Assembly: GCA_016291375.1 (NCBI GenBank) | Contig: JAEEXE010000006.1 | Span: forward strand, 1 to 43,587 | Reading direction: 5' to 3' | Source of the DNA: Butyrivibrio sp. | GTDB lineage: Bacteria; Bacillota; Clostridia; Lachnospirales; Lachnospiraceae | Length of the DNA: 43,587 nt | Shown: positions 17,233-24,973 of the stretch, piece after piece | How positions within the stretch are numbered: the stretch's first letter is position 1 | Layout: every line of letters starts with the position of its first letter | The notes under the pieces: model-generated | The model's database searches: none | What the model was told of the DNA's origin: nothing | The model's input: only the letters and a program-made list of their open reading frames with translations | Translations under genes and position numbers: made by a program

Positions 17233-18507
17233 ATGAGTACAATAGGAATTATAGCTGAATTTAATCCATTTCACAATGGGCATTTTTATTTAATAAATGA
17301 ATGTAAAAAACAAACAGGTGCCGACAAGTGTATCGTCATCATGAGCGGTGATTTTGTCCAAAGAGGTGTTCCTTCCATAACGGATAAATTCTCAAGAGCA
17401 CGCATGGCACTCTCCTGCGGAGCCGACCTTTGCATTGAGCTTCCCGTTTATTACAGTACAGGAAGCGCTGAGTTTTTTGCCAAAGGTGCAGTCTCTATCC
17501 TTGATAAATTGGGAACTGTCGATTATCTGTGTTTTGGAAGTGAATGCGGTGACATAGATGCCATGTCTTCTATCGCCTCTATTCTTAATGAAGAACCTGA
17601 TGTTTATAAGAAAGCTCTTTTATCAGAATTAAAAAAAGGAAGTTCCTTTGCCCGCTCAAGAGAAAAAGCTCTTGTTGATGCCATCAAAAACGGCTCTTTA
17701 GGTTCAGAGCCTTCTTCTAAAGAAAAGGCGCTTACCGCTTCCAAGGTAAAAGACATAATTTCAGAGCCCAATAATATCCTGGCAGTTGAATATATCAAAG
17801 CTCTTATGGATATTGGCAGCGATATTAGGCCCTTTACAATTAAGCGAATCGGCGACGGCTACAACTGCGATGTTCTCTCTAGTATTCCAAGTGCTACAGC
17901 AATCAGAAATGTATTAAATAATAACGATTGCCCCAAGGAAGACTTAATTAAAACATTAAATAATTCCGTTCCTTCCGCTGTTCTTAATATACTTTCTTCG
18001 GAAGAAACCTTTTTTGTGCATAACAATGACGTATCAGAGCTTCTTCACTATAAGCTCTTGCAAAACGCCGTCAAAGGTTATGAAGAATACCTTGATGTCA
18101 CTTCTGACATTTCAAATAAGATAATAAGAAACCTTGATAAATACAAAGATTTTGATAATTTTTGCATGAAGCTTAAGTCCAAAGACATTACTTATTCAAG
18201 GATCAGCAGAGTTTTAACTCATATCCTTCTTGATATCAAGAGCTCCAATATGGTGGAATACGCAAATGACTCTTTTACCGGTTACGTACGTATTCTTGGG
18301 CAAAAAAGCTCTGCAAAAAATCTTTTGGCACATATTCAAAAAAACGGAAAACTACCTGTACTTAATAGACTTAAAGATGCTCCGGATAAGTTAAACACGC
18401 TCCAGATGCGGCTTTTTGAGGAGACTCTTAATTCCTCAAAAGTCTATAACATAGTAAATAAGCATGGTTATCAAAATGAATATCGCTTAAAGCCAGTAAT
18501 CATGTGA
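17233..18507 (+). CDS. tmcAL: tRNA(Met) cytidine acetate ligase (YlbM family)
   Basis: TmcAL uses acetate and ATP to form N4-acetylcytidine at the wobble position of elongator tRNA-Met. The 424-residue protein carries the nucleotidyltransferase signature GIIAEFNPFHNGHFYLI with its HxGH-type motif HNGH (about 15-18), and SGDFVQRGVPSITDKFSRARMAL, as in the family, plus PFTIKRIGDGYN and SATAIRNVL. No clear ribosome binding site precedes the ATG: the 17 bases upstream are mostly the cre-like element. Proximity to ackA is common in Firmicutes, and both enzymes involve acetate. Confidence 0.93.
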   Translation: MSTIGIIAEFNPFHNGHFYLINECKKQTGADKCIVIMSGDFVQRGVPSITDKFSRARMALSCGADLCIELPVYYSTGSAEFFAKGAVSILDKLGTVDYLCFGSECGDIDAMSSIASILNEEPDVYKKALLSELKKGSSFARSREKALVDAIKNGSLGSEPSSKEKALTASKVKDIISEPNNILAVEYIKALMDIGSDIRPFTIKRIGDGYNCDVLSSIPSATAIRNVLNNNDCPKEDLIKTLNNSVPSAVLNILSSEETFFVHNNDVSELLHYKLLQNAVKGYEEYLDVTSDISNKIIRNLDKYKDFDNFCMKLKSKDITYSRISRVLTHILLDIKSSNMVEYANDSFTGYVRILGQKSSAKNLLAHIQKNGKLPVLNRLKDAPDKLNTLQMRLFEETLNSSKVYNIVNKHGYQNEYRLKPVIM

Positions 18508-18578
18508 TTGCAGGCTGTTTATTATCGTGTTAACATTAATCTGTATATAATGAATTTTTTCATTTAGCGGAGGATAAA

Positions 18579-20696
18579 ATGGGACTTCAAACGATAAGCA
18601 AGGGACAGATTCTTCACAAAGCGGGAAATGATAGTGTCAGTACCATAGAAGTCCTTGTAAAGGGCAAAGTAAGGGTATATGATCAGTATTCTCAAGTGGT
18701 CCTTAGTGTCGGAGGCATTATAGGTCTCATTGAAACGCCTTCCAAAGAATATTCTTATACCTACGAAGCTCTGGAAGATTCCGCGATATATTCATATCCA
18801 TACAATAGCGACGAAGATGTAAGCGTAGTTATCCGTTCCAATCCCAAAATAGCTTCTATACTCTCGTCTCAAGCTGCAGATAGCGTGTATAAATTTTTTA
18901 ACGCTTATGACAAGCTCTACGACGATGCGCTTACAGAATATGAAAAGATAAAATCAGATTATGCGGATTATCCCGTCATGTGTATCAAAGCAGGCGAAAC
19001 TCCAATTACCTTTGAAAAGTTAGATCTTCTGATCCCACCTGAAAGAACCGATAAGGTTGCCGATTGGGAATTTAACATGGCAAAAGGTCTTAAGGAACAG
19101 GAAGCCAATCTAAAGAAATTCTTTTATCCCTTAAATATCGATATCTGCATAGGTATTGTTATGCTTGCACTTAGAAGCTGCAGGCTTATTTCCGAAGCCT
19201 CCAGATATTTGATCGCATACACAAAACAGCTTAAGCGTAACACCGCTGATTTTGCCACAACCATGAAGATGATCACCGCCAAATTGGAGAACATCTCCTC
19301 TTCTGAGGGTGAAGGCGGCGCTTCAGATATAGTTATTGTCAATGCTCTTGCCACCATCATAAGTTATTCAAATGTTTCTCCTGAAATAGCAGCTAAATTT
19401 GAAGACAGGATGAATAAGTTTAAGAGTAACGAGAACCGCTACGATTCTGACGATGAAGCAAGAAGCCTTAGAAGGAAGCTTACAACCTCCTTTTATGATG
19501 TATTTAAAGGGGCTTTCCTTCACAGTCTTGAAGATAACGACATTCCCATCGAACTTAAAATGTTCTTTATGTTCGGTTTTGTAGACGAGGAACTTGCAGG
19601 TGATAAAAACACAAGGATACTGTTCAACATGGCGAGGTCATATCTCCCTGACCCTGCAGGAAACGTGGTTCTTTTATATGAATGGCTCAAAAAAGTCTAC
19701 AACCTTGAAGTAGAGCCTTCCAGAAATGAATTTGATCAGGACTGGCCCACATATCTTAGAGAGCAGAAAGCTACAGGCAATCTCAAGCAGGAACAGATCG
19801 ATCAAATGACTGACGATCCCGTAAGCAGACTTGATTTTGAGATACATAATCTCTTTGCTCTGGGGAATCGTATGACCTTTGGACGAATCTCTTCTTTCGT
19901 CCCCGTTTTTGATTCACAAAATGTTCTGAGGCCACTTGATATGGCCTATATTAACGTTGCCAAAATCAATGAATATTACAACAATATACGCAGCATAGAC
20001 TATGGAGTATTCTGCAGGCAGTCTCTTTATACCAATCCTGAGATCGGTATCCCGCAGCTCTTCTACGCTGAGGATGTAACACCTTACATGATACTTATGC
20101 CCAATATCGGAAGCAGAGCTTCGCTATGGCAGGAAATTGAAGGAAAAAAGAGAAGCACAAAGGCTAGAATGCTTGTGTCTGTATTTAATACCGAGAATAC
20201 AGAAGAATGTATGATCAAACTCTTCGGAGAATTCAGATGGGAAATGTGCAAGACCGAACAGGGAGTACATTGGAACGATGTGACTGATCCTTCTCTAACT
20301 TCAATGTACTGCGATTATCTGCAGTTCTTTAAAAAGAACTCTTCGCTCTCACCTGAAGTTAAAGAAAAACTTAAACTGGATCTAAAAAAATTCAGCAATA
20401 ACTACAAAAATGTATTTATTGCTGATTACCTTGCATATATTAAATATGAATCCGCAGGATCTCCAAGACTTAACAAGGTCAGCAGGGAAATACTCTTTAC
20501 CTTCTGTCCTTTCTCCAAAAATATTAGAGATTCCATCGGTGAAAATCCCCAGTACAGGGATCTTATAAATCATATGACCGCTCACAACGGCAACCTCTCA
20601 AAGCCTCTTCATAACCTTGAAGCAAAGCTCATAAGAGAAGGCATAGAGGTACCGCCTCAGCTCACAAGCCAGATTGAATATCTCGAAAGCAGATAG
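18579..20696 (+). CDS. Uncharacterised protein with cyclic-nucleotide-binding-like N-terminus
   Basis: I cannot assign this 705-residue soluble protein to a characterised family. Residues about 1-95 resemble the beta-roll of CRP/FNR sensors (KGQILHKAGNDSVSTIEVLV, KGKVRVYD, IIGLIETPSKEY, YTYEALEDSAIYSY). The remaining 600 residues are predicted mostly helical and charged, without transmembrane segments, signal peptide or a recognisable helix-turn-helix, so it is not an ordinary CRP-type regulator. A candidate -10 (TATAAT, 18546-18551) and a good AGCGGAGGA ribosome binding site precede it. It follows tmcAL by 71 bp and ends 15 bp before the convergent uxaA stop. A cytoplasmic sensor or scaffold role is conceivable but unsupported. 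The absence of a Gly-Glu/Arg-Ala phosphate-binding cassette argues against classical cAMP binding. Confidence 0.8.
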   Translation: MGLQTISKGQILHKAGNDSVSTIEVLVKGKVRVYDQYSQVVLSVGGIIGLIETPSKEYSYTYEALEDSAIYSYPYNSDEDVSVVIRSNPKIASILSSQAADSVYKFFNAYDKLYDDALTEYEKIKSDYADYPVMCIKAGETPITFEKLDLLIPPERTDKVADWEFNMAKGLKEQEANLKKFFYPLNIDICIGIVMLALRSCRLISEASRYLIAYTKQLKRNTADFATTMKMITAKLENISSSEGEGGASDIVIVNALATIISYSNVSPEIAAKFEDRMNKFKSNENRYDSDDEARSLRRKLTTSFYDVFKGAFLHSLEDNDIPIELKMFFMFGFVDEELAGDKNTRILFNMARSYLPDPAGNVVLLYEWLKKVYNLEVEPSRNEFDQDWPTYLREQKATGNLKQEQIDQMTDDPVSRLDFEIHNLFALGNRMTFGRISSFVPVFDSQNVLRPLDMAYINVAKINEYYNNIRSIDYGVFCRQSLYTNPEIGIPQLFYAEDVTPYMILMPNIGSRASLWQEIEGKKRSTKARMLVSVFNTENTEECMIKLFGEFRWEMCKTEQGVHWNDVTDPSLTSMYCDYLQFFKKNSSLSPEVKEKLKLDLKKFSNNYKNVFIADYLAYIKYESAGSPRLNKVSREILFTFCPFSKNIRDSIGENPQYRDLINHMTAHNGNLSKPLHNLEAKLIREGIEVPPQLTSQIEYLESR

Positions 20697-20711
20697 TGTT
20701 TTTCGTGTTAT

Positions 20712-22214
20712 TTATAATGTGACTCCGCGCTTCCAGATAGCCATATCATGGAAGCCGGCGATCTCGCTTTTTACTTTTTCTCCTGAGGCAACTCTGAGGA
20801 TCTGTTCAAAGAGATCATCCGTAAGTTCCTCAAAAGTCTTTCCTGTCAGGATCTGTCCAGCGTTAAAGTCTATCCATTTCTTCTTTTTCTCAGCAAGAAC
20901 ATTATTGCTGGAAATCTTAAGTGTAGGAACAGGACAGGCAAAAGGTGTTCCGCGGCCTGTTGTAAACAAAACAATCTGTGCTCCGGAAGAAGCAAGAGCT
21001 GTTGCGGCACAGAGGTCATTACCGGGAGCACACAATAAATTGAGCCCTGATGCATCTGTAACTTCACCATACTCAAGAACATTCATTACAGGATAGCCTC
21101 CTGACTTCTGCGTACAACCAAGAGATTTATCCTCAAGAGTCGTGATACCGCCTGCCTTATTACCGGGAGATGGATTTTCGTAAATAGGCTCGCCCTGCTT
21201 GGTGAAGTAATCCTTAAAGCCGTTGATCATGGATACTGTATCATTGAAAGTATTCTCATCCTTACATCTGTTCATGAGAATAGTCTCAGCACCAAACATC
21301 TCGGGAACTTCAGTAAGAATCGATGTTCCGCCGCATTCTATGATCCTATCGGAGATTCTTCCAACCAGGGGATTAGCGGTTATTCCGGAAAAGCCGTCAC
21401 TTCCTCCGCATTTAAGTCCTATAACAAGTCTGGACGCATCAACTTCTTCTCTTTTATCCTCAGAAGCTCTGTCTATAAGCTCTTTTAATAATATAAGTCC
21501 CTCTTCCATTTCATCTTCCGAATCCTGGCAAACAAGGAACTTAACTCTGTCTTCATCAAACTGACCAAGATACGGCTTGAGAACATCGATATTGCTGTTC
21601 TCACAACCAAGCCCGATAACAAGAACGCCGCCAGCATTTGGATGTTTGATCAGGTCTTTTAATATAATTCTTGTATGTTCCTGATCGTCTCCTGTCTGAG
21701 AACAGCCATAATTGTGATTATAGGCAATAACCTCATCAACACTTCCCTTAATATAATTCTCAGCTACCTTGGAAAGCTTGGTGGCGATATTATTGACACA
21801 TCCTACTGTGGGGATAATCCATATCTCATTTCTTATGCCCACTCTTCCGTCCTTACGAACAAAGCCGTTAAAATAGGCTTTTCGTGAGCCTATGAGCTTT
21901 TTCTTTGATTCTAATTCTTCATTGTCCGGGGTATATTTATAATCAAGAATACCATCCAGATTGGTCTTAACGTCATGGGTATGCACCCATCCTCCTGCAG
22001 GAATATCTTCAGTGGCATATCCTATGGGATAACCGTACTTGATAATATTTCTCCCTTTCTCAATAGGGCTGACAGCCATCTTATGTCCTGCAACTATGTC
22101 TTCCACAGCTGTAACTTCTGAGCCGTCAGACAAAGATACTGTCTCTCCTTTTGCAATAAATTCAAGGCATACAACAACGTTGTCTCTTGGATGAATATGT
22201 AGAATATTGCTCAT
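20712..22214 (-). CDS. uxaA: Altronate dehydratase
   Basis: UxaA dehydrates D-altronate to 2-keto-3-deoxygluconate in galacturonate catabolism. The 500-residue protein is full length, with an N-terminal SAF domain (about 1-95, HIHPRDNVVVCLEF, then IAKGETVSL) and the large catalytic domain containing RKDGRVGIRNEIWIIPTVGC, HNYGCSQTGDD, GLKCGGSDGFSGITANP and GRGTPFACPVPTLKI, with conserved cysteines probably for the metal centre. I start at the ATG at 22214, preceded by AAGGGGAT. It is divergent from uxaC across an operator-rich region. uxaB (altronate oxidoreductase) is not in the window. Confidence 0.96.
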   Translation of the reverse strand: MSNILHIHPRDNVVVCLEFIAKGETVSLSDGSEVTAVEDIVAGHKMAVSPIEKGRNIIKYGYPIGYATEDIPAGGWVHTHDVKTNLDGILDYKYTPDNEELESKKKLIGSRKAYFNGFVRKDGRVGIRNEIWIIPTVGCVNNIATKLSKVAENYIKGSVDEVIAYNHNYGCSQTGDDQEHTRIILKDLIKHPNAGGVLVIGLGCENSNIDVLKPYLGQFDEDRVKFLVCQDSEDEMEEGLILLKELIDRASEDKREEVDASRLVIGLKCGGSDGFSGITANPLVGRISDRIIECGGTSILTEVPEMFGAETILMNRCKDENTFNDTVSMINGFKDYFTKQGEPIYENPSPGNKAGGITTLEDKSLGCTQKSGGYPVMNVLEYGEVTDASGLNLLCAPGNDLCAATALASSGAQIVLFTTGRGTPFACPVPTLKISSNNVLAEKKKKWIDFNAGQILTGKTFEELTDDLFEQILRVASGEKVKSEIAGFHDMAIWKRGVTL

Positions 22215-22236
22215 AATAATCCCCTTCACTCGAAAA

Positions 22237-22252
22237 ATGTAAGCATTTACAT
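22237..22252 (-). promoter_or_regulatory. LacI-type operator O1 (uxaA side)
   Basis: ATGTAAGCATTTACAT is a pseudo-palindrome with 6-bp arms. It begins 4 bp downstream of the uxaA -10 box and so covers the expected start site. It is the exact reverse complement of the site at 22341-22356. It is probably the operator of the LacI regulator at 23817-24839. It also differs from the cre consensus at only one position. Confidence 0.75.
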
Positions 22253-22256
22253 TTTT

Positions 22257-22285
22257 ATAATATATTTTACTGCCCACATCGTCAA
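22257..22285 (-). promoter_or_regulatory. Promoter for uxaA
   Basis: On the minus strand TTGACG (22280-22285), a 17-bp spacer and TATTAT (22257-22262) lie about 43 bp upstream of the uxaA ATG, directly before operator O1. Confidence 0.72.
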
Positions 22286-22302
22286 CAATTTTTGCAATTG
22301 TT
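22284..22302. promoter_or_regulatory. Central dyad overlapping both -35 boxes
   Basis: AACAATT-TTTGC-AATTGTT is a perfect 7-bp inverted repeat with a 5-bp spacer. It overlaps the end of the uxaA -35 and the start of the uxaC -35, about midway between O1 and O2. It may bind a second regulator; its sequence differs from the LacI-type operators. Confidence 0.45.
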
Positions 22303-22326
22303 TTTAATATATACCACTTGTATAAT
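22298..22326 (+). promoter_or_regulatory. Promoter for uxaC-lacI
   Basis: TTGTTT (22298-22303), a 17-bp spacer and a perfect TATAAT (22321-22326) lie 70 bp upstream of uxaC. Operator O2 starts 14 bp downstream of the -10, a position suited to blocking elongation or promoter escape. Confidence 0.75.
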
Positions 22327-22340
22327 AATTCTGATTAAAA

Positions 22341-22356
22341 ATGTAAATGCTTACAT
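22341..22356 (+). promoter_or_regulatory. LacI-type operator O2 (uxaC side)
   Basis: ATGTAAATGCTTACAT is the exact reverse complement of O1, and the identity extends 5 bp further on one side (AAAAT flank). The two sites face each other about 104 bp apart centre to centre, close to ten helical turns, which would suit DNA looping by a repressor tetramer or co-ordinated binding of two dimers. Confidence 0.75.
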
Positions 22357-22395
22357 AAAAGTATTAAAATCATAATAAACGGAGGGTTATACCAC

Positions 22396-23814
22396 ATGAA
22401 GAAATTTATGGACAAAGATTTCCTCTTACAGAGCGAGGCAGCTAAGACACTGTATCACGATTATGCCGAGAACATGCCTGTTCTTGACTATCACTGCCAC
22501 ATCAGCCCCAAGGAAATCGCTGAGGATCGTCACTTTGACACTATCACTCAGGTTTGGCTTGGCGGAGACCACTACAAATGGCGTCTCATGAGATCATTCG
22601 GTGTTGAGGAGAAATACATCACCGGTGATGCTTCAGACAAGGAGAAATTCCTTAAATTTGCTAAATGCATGGGAAAAGCTGTAGGTCATCCAATTTATCA
22701 CTGGGCCCATCTGGAACTCAAGAAATATTTTGGATATAATGGTATACTGAATGAGAAAACAGCAGAAGAAGTTTATGATATCTGCAACAAAGTGCTTCAG
22801 GCACCTGATATGAGCGCACGTAAGCTCATCAAGATGTCCAACGTTACTCTCATCTGTACTACAGATGACCCGGTTGATACACTTGAGTGGCATGACAAGA
22901 TCAAGGAAGATCCTACATTTGATGTACATGTACTTCCTGCTTGGCGTCCTGACAAGGCTATGAACATTACAAAGCCTGAGTTCGTTTCTTACATGGAAAC
23001 CCTTTCACAGGTTAGTGGTGTTAAGATTGATTCCTTCAAGTCTCTTAAAGAAGCTCTCAAGGTTAGACTTGATTACTTTGCAACCAAGGGCTGTAACGTA
23101 ACTGACCATGCTCTTGAGTATGTTATGTACCACCCTGCTTCCGATGAAACAATCGAAGCTATCTTTGCCAAGAGAATGAAGGGTGAAGAGATTACTAAAG
23201 AGGAATGTCTCCAGTATCAGACCGCATTCATGCTCTTTGAGGGTGAAGAGATCGGTAAAAGAGATTGGGTTATGCAGCTCCACTTTGGATGCAAGCGTGA
23301 CAACAACACAGCTATGTACAAGAAAATCGGCCCTGATACAGGATACGATGCTATCGATGCTTACTATCCCATGGGCGAGCTTGCTGATTTCCTTGATGCA
23401 CTTCAGCAGAAGAACGTTCTTCCCAAGACTATCCTTTACAGTCTTAACCCCAATGATCTTATGATCATTAACACTATGCTCAACTGCTTCAACGAGGCAC
23501 CCAATGTTGCCAAAATCCAGCAGGGAAGCGCATGGTGGTTCAACGATACCAAGCTTGGTATGGAGCAGCATCTTAAGGCTGTATCCGAGTCAAGTAACCT
23601 GTCAGGTTTTGTAGGAATGCTTACAGATTCACGTAGCTTCACTTCTTACACAAGACATGATTACTTCCGCAGAATACTCTGCAACTATCTTGGATCACTC
23701 GTTGACAACGGTGAATACCCTGAGGAAGATATGGACATTCTCGGTGAGATTGCTAAGGATATTTCATACAATAACGCTGTTAGATACTTCAAATTTCCTT
23801 TAGAAACGAGATAA
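22396..23814 (+). CDS. uxaC: Glucuronate/galacturonate isomerase
   Basis: UxaC isomerises D-glucuronate to D-fructuronate and D-galacturonate to D-tagaturonate, the entry step of hexuronate degradation. The 472-residue protein is normal length. It has the amidohydrolase-like metal motif VLDYHCHISPKEIAED near the N-terminus and family segments WLGGDHYKWRLMRSFGV, TTDDPVDTLEWH, HVLPAWRPDKA and LTDSRSFTSYTRHDYFRRIL. A GGAGGG ribosome binding site lies 9 nt before the ATG. It is followed after 2 bp by its likely regulator, with translation probably coupled. With divergent uxaA it implies pectin or glucuronoxylan sugar use. Confidence 0.97.
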   Translation: MKKFMDKDFLLQSEAAKTLYHDYAENMPVLDYHCHISPKEIAEDRHFDTITQVWLGGDHYKWRLMRSFGVEEKYITGDASDKEKFLKFAKCMGKAVGHPIYHWAHLELKKYFGYNGILNEKTAEEVYDICNKVLQAPDMSARKLIKMSNVTLICTTDDPVDTLEWHDKIKEDPTFDVHVLPAWRPDKAMNITKPEFVSYMETLSQVSGVKIDSFKSLKEALKVRLDYFATKGCNVTDHALEYVMYHPASDETIEAIFAKRMKGEEITKEECLQYQTAFMLFEGEEIGKRDWVMQLHFGCKRDNNTAMYKKIGPDTGYDAIDAYYPMGELADFLDALQQKNVLPKTILYSLNPNDLMIINTMLNCFNEAPNVAKIQQGSAWWFNDTKLGMEQHLKAVSESSNLSGFVGMLTDSRSFTSYTRHDYFRRILCNYLGSLVDNGEYPEEDMDILGEIAKDISYNNAVRYFKFPLETR

Positions 23815-23816
23815 AA

Positions 23817-24839
23817 ATGGCAAACCAAATGACTATTTACGACATATCCAAAAAGGCCGGCGTATCAATTGCCACAGTATCAAGAGTACTAAACGGCAGT
23901 TCAAGCGTTAAGCCCCGTACCCGCAAGAAGGTAATGGATATCATAGAAGAATGCGGCTACAAGCCCAATGCTTTTGCAAGAGGTCTTGGTCTCAATTCCA
24001 TGAAGACCGTTGGTCTTTTATGTGCTGATGCATCAGACCTGTATCTTGCCAAGGCTATATACTTTATTGAGAGAAACCTAAGAGAGAACGGATATAATTC
24101 CATACTTTGCTGTACGGGATATGAGATTGAATCAAGAAAGAAATCTCTTAATCTCCTGCTCTCCCAGCATGTTGACTCTGTTGTAATGGTCGGCTCCAAT
24201 TTTATATTGGATAATCCGGATGATAATAAATATATTAAAGATGCGGCAGATACTGTTCCTATCATGCTTTTGAATGCTGATTTTGATTGTCCCAATGTTT
24301 ATTGCACATTATGCGATGACTACAAGGCAACTCAGGAAGCCACAGAGAAGATGATAGCTTCGGGCGCCCAGGATATCCTGTACCTCTATAACTCCAAGAC
24401 ATACAGTGGACAGAAGAAACTTGCGGGATTCCAGAATGCTCTTCTATCCCACGATATACCTGTCAAAAAAGATCTTCAGCAGTGCTTCAACGGAAGCCGT
24501 GAGGATATAGACGGAGTTAAGGATTTTGTTCAGAAGCTTTATGATAAAGGAATACGCTTTGACGGTATAGTTACCAGTGAAGATTTCCTTGCAGTGGGAG
24601 CTATGAACTTTGCAAGAGCTAATAAGATAAGCGTTCCCAAGAGCCTTCAGATAATAGGTTACAATAATTCTATACTGACCCATTGTTCTGAGCCCAACAT
24701 ATCTTCTGTTGATAACAGACTTGAAGATATGTGTGTTCAGCTTGTTAAGACTCTTATAGGTACACTTGGGCAGAACGAAATGCCTCAGAAAACAATATTC
24801 TCCGGAGAACTTATAAAAAGAGGATCTACAAAGTTTTGA
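23817..24839 (+). CDS. LacI family repressor of the hexuronate genes
   Basis: The 340-residue protein has a LacI helix-turn-helix and hinge (5-60; TIYDISKKAGVSIATVSRVL and CGYKPNAFARGL) and a periplasmic-binding-like effector domain (about 62-340; LLLSQHVDSVVMVGS, LSSVDNRL-like segment ISSVDNRLEDM). The hinge helix segment (NAFARGLGLNSMKTVGLL) is intact. It starts 2 bp after uxaC and shares its promoter, so it is expected to be autoregulated through O1/O2 at 22237-22356. Effector identity (a hexuronate or 2-keto-3-deoxygluconate) is inferred from context only. It is ended by the hairpin at 24865-24931. Confidence 0.93.
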   Translation: MANQMTIYDISKKAGVSIATVSRVLNGSSSVKPRTRKKVMDIIEECGYKPNAFARGLGLNSMKTVGLLCADASDLYLAKAIYFIERNLRENGYNSILCCTGYEIESRKKSLNLLLSQHVDSVVMVGSNFILDNPDDNKYIKDAADTVPIMLLNADFDCPNVYCTLCDDYKATQEATEKMIASGAQDILYLYNSKTYSGQKKLAGFQNALLSHDIPVKKDLQQCFNGSREDIDGVKDFVQKLYDKGIRFDGIVTSEDFLAVGAMNFARANKISVPKSLQIIGYNNSILTHCSEPNISSVDNRLEDMCVQLVKTLIGTLGQNEMPQKTIFSGELIKRGSTKF

Positions 24840-24864
24840 TCATAAATCATAACTAAATCATATT

Positions 24865-24931
24865 AAAAAAGCGCATCCATATGACATGGGTCCCGGATTA
24901 CGGGTACATATCATAAACGGAGCGCTTTTTT
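24865..24931. terminator. Bidirectional structured terminator between lacI and mnmA
   Basis: An outer stem of AAAAAAGCGC (24865-24874) with GCGCTTTTTT (24922-24931) supplies a T run on both strands, so it can end the convergent lacI and mnmA transcripts. The roughly 47-nt interior is not a plain loop: UCC/GGA, UAUGA/UCAUA and CCCG-GAUUA-CGGG extend it as further helices. Confidence 0.72.
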
Positions 24932-24973
24932 GTTATAAAAAACTCTTATGATTATTCTATGTATATCTAAATC

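Noticed and set aside
23005..23571. 188-codon open frame opposite uxaC
   Set aside because: uxaC is an unambiguous conserved enzyme across this interval; the antisense frame has no recognisable domain or start signal.
24871..24925. Possible self-cleaving ribozyme (twister-like) in the lacI/mnmA hairpin
   Set aside because: The GGUCCCGGAUUACGGGUAC core resembles ribozyme loops only superficially; the conserved residues and pseudoknot pairing expected for twister are not found.
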